Origin: Weeksellaceae bacterium | GTDB lineage: Bacteria > Bacteroidota > Bacteroidia > Flavobacteriales > Weeksellaceae | Length of the DNA stretch: 9,199 nucleotides | Assembly: GCA_022701475.1 (NCBI GenBank) | Contig: JAKOOI010000361.1 | Location: 1-9,199 of the forward strand | Reading direction: 5' to 3' | Part shown: positions 1 to 5,882 of the stretch, in pieces | How positions within the stretch are numbered: position 1 is the stretch's first letter | Layout of the letters: every line of letters begins with the position of its first letter | Position numbers and translations under genes: made by a program | Notes under the pieces: model-generated | Database searches by the model: none | Seen by the model: the letters and a program-made list of their open reading frames with translations, nothing else | Told to the model about the DNA's origin: nothing

Positions 1-535
1 GCAGCAGCTTGGCCAGTTCGATCCTCATTCTCCATCCTCCGGAAAACTCGTCGGTAATTTTCTGGAAATCATCTGCCTTGAAGCCGAGTCCGAACAGCAC
101 TTTTTCGATATCGCCTTCCAGGTTGTAGGCATCGTGATGCATCAGGAGATCGTTCAGTTCACTCATCTTGTTGATGAGATCGGTATAGGCATCACTTTCG
201 TAATCCGTCCGTACCGTCATTTGGTGGTTCACCTCTTCCAGTTCCTCTTTCCAGGCATTGATCTGCTCGAATGCCTGCATAGTCTCTGCCCAGACCGTCC
301 GGCCTTTTACGAAATCAAGATCCTGCTTCAGGAAACCGATGGTGATGTTCCCTTCCGGAACAACATTCCCTTCATAGAAAGTGATTTCTCCGGAAAGCAT
401 TTTCAGTAAAGTGGACTTTCCGGCTCCGTTTTTACCGACCAACCCGATTTTATCATCTTTTTTAATGGTGAAATTGACGTTTTGAAACAGATAATTTCCT
501 GAATGATGTAACCCTAAACCCTGAACAGAAAGCAT
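1..535 (-). CDS. ABC-F family ATPase, N-terminal part (cut by window edge)
   Basis: This is the first ~178 residues of a soluble ABC-F ATPase with no membrane segments. Such proteins bind ribosomes and act in translation or antibiotic protection. The ATG at 535 gives an N-terminus beginning MLSVQGLGLH. A Walker A motif GKNGAGKST lies at residues 34-42, a Q-loop (FLKQD) at about 68-72, and an ABC signature of the ABC-F kind (FSGGWRMR) at about 164-171. Between them is a charged, probably helical stretch at about 85-135. Walker B, the interdomain linker and the second ATPase domain lie beyond position 1; full-length members usually have 530-650 residues. The FSGGWRMRIELAKLL wording resembles the YheS/ABCF3-like branch, but the subgroup is only a guess. 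A TAnnTTTG box 48 bases upstream suggests its own promoter. The family is certain; the precise role is not. Confidence 0.95.
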   Translation of the reverse strand, partial: MLSVQGLGLHHSGNYLFQNVNFTIKKDDKIGLVGKNGAGKSTLLKMLSGEITFYEGNVVPEGNITIGFLKQDLDFVKGRTVWAETMQAFEQINAWKEELEEVNHQMTVRTDYESDAYTDLINKMSELNDLLMHHDAYNLEGDIEKVLFGLGFKADDFQKITDEFSGGWRMRIELAKLL

Positions 536-582
536 GTTATTGTATGATTAAAATGAATACTAGATATTGATATTTCAAGGCG

Positions 583-590
583 CAAAAGTA
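583..590 (-). promoter_or_regulatory. -7 box (TACTTTTG) of the ABC-F gene
   Basis: Read on the minus strand this is TACTTTTG, a perfect match to the Bacteroidota -7 consensus TAnnTTTG. It lies about 48 bases upstream of the ABC-F start codon. No exact TTG -33 box is found at 19-21 bases; CTG at 609-611 (18-base spacer) is the nearest. A terminator-like hairpin just upstream separates it from the previous unit. This fits an independent promoter. Confidence 0.55.
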
Positions 591-618
591 CGGAAAAAGA
601 AATAAATACAGCCGAAAT

Positions 619-644
619 AAAAAAGCTGTCCGGAATGAACAGCT
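619..644 (-). terminator. Terminator-like hairpin upstream of the ABC-F promoter
   Basis: On the minus strand the arms AGCTGT (644-639) and ACAGCT (629-624) form a 6-bp stem, followed by a run of T at 624-619. The shape is that of a rho-independent terminator for minus-strand transcription. The DUF2235 gene already has its own better terminator at 774-805. This one is therefore either a backup or the end of a separate short transcript from 645-773. Confidence 0.5.
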
Positions 645-773
645 ACACAAAGTCAAGAATTGTTATTTCTTGTATTTAAAAGGTACGCAAAGGAACGGCT
701 ATATCCTGATACTTCCTACCGTATAAACAACCAATTTCAGGCTAAGGTATTTCTACGTAACACACTGCCGGGC
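645..773. other. Orphan interval between two minus-strand terminator hairpins
   Basis: These 129 bases lie between the hairpins at 774-805 and 619-644. I see no convincing protein gene on either strand. A small inverted repeat, CAAGAA (654-659) and TTCTTG (667-672) with a 7-base loop, is present. No exact TAnnTTTG box was found on the minus strand inside it. It may be plain spacer or hold a short RNA. Confidence 0.3.
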
Positions 774-805
774 ACAAAAAAAGAGCTGCCTAACCAGGGC
801 AGCTC
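774..805 (-). terminator. Rho-independent terminator of the DUF2235 gene
   Basis: An 8-bp perfect stem is made by GAGCTGCC (783-790) and GGCAGCTC (798-805), with a 7-base loop. On the minus strand it is followed by seven T residues (782-776). It starts 29 bases after the stop codon of the DUF2235 hydrolase gene, which it should terminate. Confidence 0.85.
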
Positions 806-833
806 CACACCTAAATTTAAAACTGAAAAAGTA

Positions 834-2153
834 CTAACATTTGTTATATAATTTCTCTTTTATGATGATGGTACGGTTCCAGTGATCGTTGTTCGGGATA
901 TTGGTTCCGTAGGCATAATCCACTTTTGAATTTTCTATATGATGAATTTCCGACTGCCGTTTCAGCCGGCTTTTCCTGACCCTTTCATCAGTCCGGGTAG
1001 GGACATTGAGTCCATTGTTGATCAGTTCTGCCAGGGCTCCTGCTTTGGAATCAAGCAGCAGCTCCGGGTGATAAAGCCCGAAATTGGCTGAAAGATGGGT
1101 ATAGCCTGCCAGTTTTTCATAATCATAATCCGGTTTTAAAGCCGGTGAAAGGCTTTCCACATAATTTTCCAGTTCATGATACAGGATTTCCAGGTACGGA
1201 TGCCTTGCCGTGCTGAACAGGAAGTCAGATTCACCAAAGCGGGTGCTGAATACCGGATTCACGCGGTTGGACTCCGTCAGCATCAGCCGCCCGTACACCT
1301 TGGAAAGGTCTGCATACACCAGATCCCTTGCAACAAAGGCTTTGGAAAAAACATCTCCCGAATCGATCATGCAATCTTCCAGAAGAGGGTTCCACAAGCT
1401 GTATTTTTCATCCGTTATATTCGTTATATACTCACAGAGCTGCGTGTCGTTTATCATCTTCGGGGACACATATACAGACTGGGATGCTTCAAGATAGCCT
1501 CCGCCGATATCCGCATGCGCGCCGGGTACGAAAATCTCTTTCCATACGCCAGGGCCTGCTTCGTATTTTGTGTCCTGCATTTCCTTTGATTCTTCAAAGA
1601 TGCCCGTTAACGGAAAAAAATACCGGGTTTCATGGCCGGCACAGAGGTGAAGCACGTTTTCCGTTGCCGGTAAGACCGATACTGCATATTCATTGAATGC
1701 TGCCGATTCCACTGTATCGAAAAGTCCCAGAAATTTCACCTGCACTGCCGATCCCTGCTTCTGAAGCTCATAACAAAAGTTTCTGGCAAGCATGGCACCC
1801 CTGTTGAAACCATATACGTACAGATGATACTGCCTATCGGAATCATATGTTAACGCTTCCATAAACGAAAAGGCTTTCTGCAGCTTTTCATCGGAAGAAT
1901 ATCCGTAGGTTCCCCGCGAATTCATGCAGGTCGCCATGGAAAAATCATTGTCTTCATAGCCTGTTACCGTTCCTATTCCTTCAACGTAGAGTTTTTCATC
2001 TCCTTTAAAGAGCCTGAACAATTTATAAATATTGGTCGTATTTCCGTAATAACTTTCATGGCTGGCCGGAGGTTTCCGGGAAGCCGTAGCATTGATCCCG
2101 TTGTTTCCGGTTCCGTCGAAAAAGATGCCGACAGAAATAATATTGTTTCCCAT
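834..2153 (-). CDS. DUF2235 / Tle1-like alpha/beta hydrolase with Ser-to-Asn at the nucleophile position
   Basis: This 439-residue protein belongs to the DUF2235 family, which includes the catalytic domain of type VI secretion phospholipase effectors of the Tle1 kind. The N-terminus carries FFDGTGNN (11-18) and VEGIGT (58-63), both typical. The nucleophile elbow, normally GFSRG, reads GFNRG (115-119), so the serine is Asn117 (codon AAC at 1805-1803). The other two triad positions look intact: Asp146 in LGLFDTVES and His213 in GAHADIGGG. The C-terminal ~200 residues have no motif I recognise. There is no signal peptide, so the protein is cytoplasmic or exported by a specialised system. It sits alone between a terminator at its 3' end and the terminator of the two-component operon upstream. 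No VgrG, PAAR or immunity gene is visible. It could be an inactive homologue or an immunity-like or structural variant. Confidence 0.85.
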   Translation of the reverse strand: MGNNIISVGIFFDGTGNNGINATASRKPPASHESYYGNTTNIYKLFRLFKGDEKLYVEGIGTVTGYEDNDFSMATCMNSRGTYGYSSDEKLQKAFSFMEALTYDSDRQYHLYVYGFNRGAMLARNFCYELQKQGSAVQVKFLGLFDTVESAAFNEYAVSVLPATENVLHLCAGHETRYFFPLTGIFEESKEMQDTKYEAGPGVWKEIFVPGAHADIGGGYLEASQSVYVSPKMINDTQLCEYITNITDEKYSLWNPLLEDCMIDSGDVFSKAFVARDLVYADLSKVYGRLMLTESNRVNPVFSTRFGESDFLFSTARHPYLEILYHELENYVESLSPALKPDYDYEKLAGYTHLSANFGLYHPELLLDSKAGALAELINNGLNVPTRTDERVRKSRLKRQSEIHHIENSKVDYAYGTNIPNNDHWNRTIIIKEKLYNKC

Positions 2154-2216
2154 ATCACGTTGTGGTTTATTTATTTCCTGTATTACCCGAATAAAGGAAT
2201 CGTTTTATAAGTCTGT

Positions 2217-2224
2217 CAAAGTAA
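2217..2224 (-). promoter_or_regulatory. Weak -7-like box upstream of the DUF2235 gene
   Basis: The minus strand reads TTACTTTG, one mismatch from TAnnTTTG, 63 bases upstream of the DUF2235 start and after the preceding operon's terminator. No TTG -33 box is found at the right distance. A promoter must exist in 2154-2261 if the terminator at 2262-2290 works; this is the best candidate seen. Confidence 0.3.
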
Positions 2225-2261
2225 CAACGAAAAACACAGGACCAGTAGCGTAGAAAACACC

Positions 2262-2290
2262 AAATAAAAAATTCCGTATTTCTACGGAAT
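2262..2290 (-). terminator. Terminator of the four-gene regulatory operon
   Basis: The arms ATTCCGTA (2271-2278) and TACGGAAT (2283-2290) pair perfectly over 8 bp with a 4-base loop. On the minus strand they are followed by TTTTTATTTG. The stem begins on the last base-pair position of the response regulator's stop codon, so the terminator abuts the coding region. It marks the end of the operon running from 5069. Confidence 0.8.
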
Positions 2291-2967
2291 CATATTCTTT
2301 CTAAAGGATGGATATTGTTGATAATGGCATAAATAACGATGCCTACTGTATTCTTAGCTCCTATTTTCTCAACAATTCTCTGGCGGTGGCTTTCTACCGT
2401 TCGCGGGCTGATGAACAGTTTTTCCCCGATTTCATTATTGGTATATTCCTGGCAGATCAGCTTTACCACATCTTTTTCCCGGTCGGAAAGCTCATCATCC
2501 ATATCGAAAAGCGTTTTCTTTTTCGCCGGGCTGTTCATATAGGAAAAAATCATCTGGTGATCTTCCGGGGTAAAGAAAATGCCGTTCCTGTGCACCATGG
2601 TAATCGCTTCAATAAAAGCTTTCCGGTTGGAATTCTTTGGCAGGAACGCAGAAACCCCCAGTTTTACCATATACCCCAGAACGGTGGTTTTATAATGGGA
2701 AGAAAGAATGATGATTTTAAGATCCGGATATTTCTCCTTCAGGATTTCCACCAGCTCAAACCCGTTCATCGGCTGCATCTGCACGTCTACCAATGCAATA
2801 TCGGGAAAGTCCTGTGCCGGCGTATTTTTCAGGGTTTCCAGGAAATCGGGCCCGTTCACGGAAGTGGAACTCACGGTAATTTCCTGTTCGGAAGACAGCA
2901 GCATTTTCACCCCTTCCAGGATCAGCTGTTCATCGTCAATTAAGGCTATTCTGATTTTAGCGTTCAT
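2290..2967 (-). CDS. NarL/FixJ-type response regulator (REC + LuxR HTH)
   Basis: This 225-residue regulator has a complete receiver domain at about 5-122: the acidic pair Asp11/Asp12, phospho-acceptor Asp61 in ALVDVQM, a Ser89/Ser90 switch position and Lys111 in FLPKN. A LuxR-type helix-turn-helix follows at about 158-216, with LSDREKDVVKLI and SPRTVESHRQRI as its hallmarks. Length and order are standard for the family. Phosphorylation by the kinase encoded directly upstream should trigger dimerisation and DNA binding. Its ATG at 2967 lies inside the kinase gene, an 11-base overlap, so translation is probably coupled. It is the last gene of the operon. Its targets are unknown; the operon itself and the neighbouring DUF2235 gene are natural candidates by inference only. 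Confidence 0.95.
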   Translation of the reverse strand: MNAKIRIALIDDEQLILEGVKMLLSSEQEITVSSTSVNGPDFLETLKNTPAQDFPDIALVDVQMQPMNGFELVEILKEKYPDLKIIILSSHYKTTVLGYMVKLGVSAFLPKNSNRKAFIEAITMVHRNGIFFTPEDHQMIFSYMNSPAKKKTLFDMDDELSDREKDVVKLICQEYTNNEIGEKLFISPRTVESHRQRIVEKIGAKNTVGIVIYAIINNIHPLERI

Positions 2968-3727
2968 GCGTATATGGGATTTTGATAATTAAACGGCTGC
3001 CGTTACCGGGTGTATTTTTCCATTTGTGTGCGGCATTCAGCGATTTTATCCGGGCTTCGATGTTTTTGATTCCCATCCCTTTTTTTACCGCTTCATATTC
3101 AAAGCCCTGCCCGTTATCCGAGATCACCACGGCCAGGCTGGTGGTGTTGTCCTTGATATAGATCCGGATCAGGGAAGCCTCCGAATGCTTGAGGACATTG
3201 GTGGTAAATTCCTGAATGATCCGGTACAGCTGGACTTCGGTAAAAATATTTTTCTTCTGGAATTTAGGGCTTACGGTGAGACTGATATTGATTCTTCCCG
3301 AAAGGTTGGCGATCAGCTCCTCAATATAGAGAACAAGCCCTACGGTCTCCAGGTTTACCGGATACAGGGAGTGCGAGATACTTCTGGCAGAATCGATCAG
3401 GGAGGACATCTGGGTGGTGATGTTTTTCTTGATCAGTTCATCCCCTTTCGTATCCATGTTGTTCAGCCAGAGGGAAAGGATGTTCAGCCGGTTTCCGATA
3501 TCATCATGGATCATCACGGCAATCCTTTTCCTTTCAGATTCCTGTGCTTTGATGTTTTCGAGCACCAGTTTTCTCTGATGGGCCACTTCCGCTTCATGCC
3601 GTATTTTCTGTTCCCTGAAAATGCGCTGGATAAAACTTCTGTAAGCCAGCAATATAAAAGACATGATGATCACCAGAACGGCAATCAGCGCAATGAAGAA
3701 GGTAATATTTAAGGTTATTTCTTTAAT
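2957..3727 (-). CDS. Membrane-anchored NarL-type sensor histidine kinase
   Basis: The protein has one N-terminal transmembrane helix, a short coiled linker (about residues 38-65 of the long form), a HisKA_3 dimerisation/phosphotransfer region and a HATPase domain. Residue numbers here count from the GTG at 3673: phospho-acceptor His56 in MIHDDIGN, N-box Asn159 in QEFTTNVLKHSE, DNGQGF (186-191) and GMGIKN (199-204). No periplasmic sensor domain is present. The start is unusual. The GTG at 3673 would cut the membrane helix in half, whereas the same frame continues upstream with KEITLNITFFIALIAVL. No ATG, GTG or TTG occurs there before the in-frame stop at 3778-3776, so ATT at 3727 is the most plausible start (256 residues); GTG 3673 (238 residues) is the conservative choice. 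Its 5' end overlaps the membrane-protein gene and its 3' end overlaps the response regulator, its evident partner. Confidence 0.88.
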   Translation of the reverse strand: MKEITLNITFFIALIAVLVIIMSFILLAYRSFIQRIFREQKIRHEAEVAHQRKLVLENIKAQESERKRIAVMIHDDIGNRLNILSLWLNNMDTKGDELIKKNITTQMSSLIDSARSISHSLYPVNLETVGLVLYIEELIANLSGRINISLTVSPKFQKKNIFTEVQLYRIIQEFTTNVLKHSEASLIRIYIKDNTTSLAVVISDNGQGFEYEAVKKGMGIKNIEARIKSLNAAHKWKNTPGNGSRLIIKIPYTHER

Positions 3728-4323
3728 CGTGCAAAGGTATAAATGATTGATATATACATAAAACCACAGAGGATATTATTGACACTCCAGATCATTCCGG
3801 CCTCTTCTATACTGAAAGTGGCAATCTGCCGGAGCAGGAAAAAAAGGAATACCGACAACCCGTAATACAGAAAAATCAGGCTGTCTGCTGCCATAAACCG
3901 GTCATCTATCTCCGTATTCCTGATTTCCATCAGCAAAGCGTAGCCTGCAAAGCAGATGATGAGGATGTTGGAAATTACCTTCTTGATCTCATAAGAAATT
4001 CCCGGGGTCTCCACCAGAAAAAAGCCGGCCAGCAGGATCACCGGAACATACCCTAATTTGGACAGATTCAGTTTCCTGATAAAAAGGCTTGCCAGCATCA
4101 GAAAATCTCCGGAAACATAATAAGGAAAAAGAAAACCCAGATCTTTTACCTTAAAACAGATCATATAAATTTTGCTTAAAGCCTCAATCAAAAAAAGAAA
4201 AATGATATAATAAACATACCATTTTTCCGTATTTTTCAAAGCTTTGTACTTCAGGATTCCCATAAAAGCACAAATGACAAGTAAACTGTTGTTGAGATAA
4301 ACTATTACCTGGTAAATATCCAC
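3715..4323 (-). CDS. Seven-helix membrane protein of unknown function, kinase-linked
   Basis: I do not recognise a named family. The 202-residue protein is almost entirely hydrophobic, with about seven predicted membrane segments at roughly 5-24, 36-57, 64-83, 92-104, 115-134, 145-165 and 177-197. It has only short loops and ends in a positively charged RLKK tail. There is no enzyme motif. The start is a GTG at 4323, 14 bases after the stop of the preceding gene, and the stop lies within the likely 5' end of the histidine kinase gene. The overlap implies translational coupling. Because the kinase has a single membrane helix and no sensing domain, this protein may act as its membrane sensor or accessory subunit. 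That is inference from context. It could instead be a transporter-like protein of unrelated function. Confidence 0.8.
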   Translation of the reverse strand: MDIYQVIVYLNNSLLVICAFMGILKYKALKNTEKWYVYYIIFLFLIEALSKIYMICFKVKDLGFLFPYYVSGDFLMLASLFIRKLNLSKLGYVPVILLAGFFLVETPGISYEIKKVISNILIICFAGYALLMEIRNTEIDDRFMAADSLIFLYYGLSVFLFFLLRQIATFSIEEAGMIWSVNNILCGFMYISIIYTFARLKK

Positions 4324-4337
4324 AATATATTAATTAA

Positions 4338-5069
4338 TTACATAAAATCGCATCTTGGCGGACATGACGAAGACCAGTCGTAGGTATTGGAAATCCGCTC
4401 TATGCTGCCTGTATTTGCAATATCCTTATAAAAGGAAATGAAAATAAGGGTAGGCAGCATTTTCTGATACACATCCGAGAATTTAAGCCCGAATGAGCAG
4501 ATGATATAAGCAAGCTCTTTATCCGAATGCTCAAGGTCCTGGGCCGGAGCATAAAATTTTCTGAAAATTCCCTTTCCGCCAAACTCCTTGCATTCCCTGT
4601 AGAACCAGTCCAACGCTTCATCCCTCCAGGACTCAATAGCGGCAACAGCCTTGTCCTGCGGCAGTACCGGTTTATTGGAAACAGGAAAGAACATATCGGA
4701 ATTATCATCGATTTTCCTGAGGTCCTTGGAAAGAACTGCATTCTTTATAATGGTATACTCCTCTGTTTCAACCAATTTCAAATCCTCTTTCAATTCCTGC
4801 AGTGCACTGTAAGGATAGCCGTCCGTAATAATCTCCTGCCCATTGGCATCCATCGGATACAGAATGGCCACAAGCTGACGTTCGTGAACACCGATCTGCG
4901 TACAGAATTCAGGATTCTTATTCGCATCTTTCATCCAGGCAATTTCGTCAGCATCAAAACTGAACACATAATTGGTAGGAATCAGTTCCTTTATTCTTGC
5001 ATAATTTACACAGCAGGTTGTCCATTCCGCAATAGCTGCCCTGCATTCTTCTCTGTTAAGTATATTCAT
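4338..5069 (-). CDS. Hypothetical 243-residue protein, first gene of the two-component operon
   Basis: I do not recognise the family. The protein has no signal peptide or membrane segment and is rich in Trp, Cys and acidic residues. Two parts look weakly alike. Residues 9-16 end in AAIAEW and 140-148 contain AAIESW. Each is followed by a short F-x(3)-A motif with acidic residues, then by a hydrophobic strand pair (QLVAILYPMD at 65-74; TLIFISFYKD at 207-216), suggesting an internal duplication of about 110-130 residues. The C-terminus carries a CPPRC motif at 236-240. The ATG at 5069 lies about 22 bases downstream of an excellent -7 box. The gene is followed after 14 bases by the membrane-protein gene, so it is probably co-transcribed with the kinase and regulator. 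A role as signal input or output of that system is only a guess. Confidence 0.8.
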   Translation of the reverse strand: MNILNREECRAAIAEWTTCCVNYARIKELIPTNYVFSFDADEIAWMKDANKNPEFCTQIGVHERQLVAILYPMDANGQEIITDGYPYSALQELKEDLKLVETEEYTIIKNAVLSKDLRKIDDNSDMFFPVSNKPVLPQDKAVAAIESWRDEALDWFYRECKEFGGKGIFRKFYAPAQDLEHSDKELAYIICSFGLKFSDVYQKMLPTLIFISFYKDIANTGSIERISNTYDWSSSCPPRCDFM

Positions 5070-5090
5070 ATTTCACGGTTTTTGATGGGC

Positions 5091-5121
5091 CAAAATTATA
5101 TAAACTAAATTATCTGTGCAA
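5091..5121 (-). promoter_or_regulatory. Bacteroidota promoter (TTG-N20-TAATTTTG) of the regulatory operon
   Basis: The minus strand has TTG (5121-5119), a 20-base spacer and TAATTTTG (5098-5091). Both boxes and the spacing match the Bacteroidota housekeeping consensus TTG-N19-21-TAnnTTTG. The implied transcript starts roughly 15 bases before the ATG at 5069. A short direct repeat GCATA (5122-5126 and 5131-5135) lies just upstream; its meaning is unclear. This is the clearest promoter in the window. Confidence 0.8.
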
Positions 5122-5147
5122 GCATATCACGCATAATTGAATATTAA

Positions 5148-5768
5148 TTAATAATTTCTAACCGTAATATGGAAGCAGCTTTGTTGTCTCTCTTTGATGT
5201 AATAAATTTTTCCCGCGTCATAATAGTACTTCAGCACTTTTTCAAGGGCTGCTTCCATGCCGGGATTGTGTTGAAGGGTGTTGTTGAAACGGACATAGGA
5301 AATATCGAAAGCATTGCCGTAATTATGTGAGCTGATTCCTGAGGCTGCATTGGTATTTACTCGCCGCAGCCTGCACTGGTCTTCAAGGGTACGGGTAATG
5401 GACGAAACAGTAAAAGTACCGCCTTTGGTCTCCCTGCTGAACCGGGCACCCATCTTCTCCAGCATTGCTTTGGCTTTGGAGACCATCCAGGCCCGGCTGT
5501 AGTCCAGCTTCTGAACCCGGTACCCCTTTCCTGACTTTTGGATCTGATGGAACTTCCCGTTGTTGATGTATTTTGTAACAGCCCCTGAATTCTGAAGAAG
5601 TTTTACCCTGAATCCTCTGGAAGCATCCAGATGCGGTTTATATAGCGCCGTCGGCTCCACTTTCAGCACCTGGTCCAGATCATAGCACGGAAGTTTCTTC
5701 TGAGGCGTCTGGGAAAAATAACATCCGTGGATCGCGGAAACAAGGGTCACGCATAAAAGCTTTTTCAT
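5148..5768 (-). CDS. Secreted DUF5715 / M15-like putative zinc peptidase
   Basis: This 206-residue protein starts with a signal peptide (about residues 1-19, MKKLLCVTLVSAIHG then CYFSQ), so it should act in the periplasm or at the cell surface. A Cys at 16 is preceded by a poor lipobox, so a lipoprotein is possible but less likely. The C-terminal half resembles DUF5715 and the LAS/M15 peptidoglycan peptidases: SSHNYGNAFDISY gives His148 and Asp155 in the H-x6-D spacing, and CFHIT gives His200 as the third zinc ligand. The glutamate that usually stands just before the last His in classical M15 enzymes is not there (QQSC instead). Peptidoglycan cleavage is the likely role but is not shown. It is 114 bases downstream of the nuclease-like gene, and no exact TAnnTTTG box is seen in front of it. 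Confidence 0.8.
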   Translation of the reverse strand: MKKLLCVTLVSAIHGCYFSQTPQKKLPCYDLDQVLKVEPTALYKPHLDASRGFRVKLLQNSGAVTKYINNGKFHQIQKSGKGYRVQKLDYSRAWMVSKAKAMLEKMGARFSRETKGGTFTVSSITRTLEDQCRLRRVNTNAASGISSHNYGNAFDISYVRFNNTLQHNPGMEAALEKVLKYYYDAGKIYYIKERQQSCFHITVRNY

Positions 5769-5882
5769 GAAGGCCGGTTTAAAATATCAATAAAAATAAT
5801 GATTTATCTGATAATATTCAACTGCCATAAAGAATATTCCCTGCTTTGTCTTCCCACAAGCCTGATGAAATTTATACTTTCA

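Noticed and set aside
660..851. 63-codon plus-strand frame starting at TTG 660
   Set aside because: It runs through the DUF2235 terminator stem and into the end of that gene, has no ribosome site, and shows no recognisable protein features.
834..2153. Type VI secretion effector locus
   Set aside because: Only the hydrolase domain is present. No VgrG, PAAR, Hcp or immunity-like gene is visible, so effector status is not claimed.
2308..2943. Long open frame on the plus strand opposite the response regulator
   Set aside because: It is a shadow of the receiver/LuxR gene, which has complete family motifs on the minus strand. The plus-strand translation shows no domain.
3026..3712. 228-codon plus-strand frame opposite the histidine kinase
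   Set aside because: The minus strand has all kinase boxes in order; the plus frame has the composition of an antisense shadow and no motif.
2151..5131. Shared 9-base word CATATCACG at 2151-2159 (DUF2235 start) and 5123-5131 (above the operon promoter), considered as a regulator binding site
   Set aside because: Many 9-base words recur by chance in 9 kb. This one is not palindromic, and one copy covers a start codon instead of a promoter.
4330..5151. TTAATTAA palindromes at 4330-4337 and 5144-5151, considered as operator or attachment sites
   Set aside because: Both lie in AT-rich sequence at the 3' ends of genes, where such low-complexity palindromes are common, with no flanking repeats.
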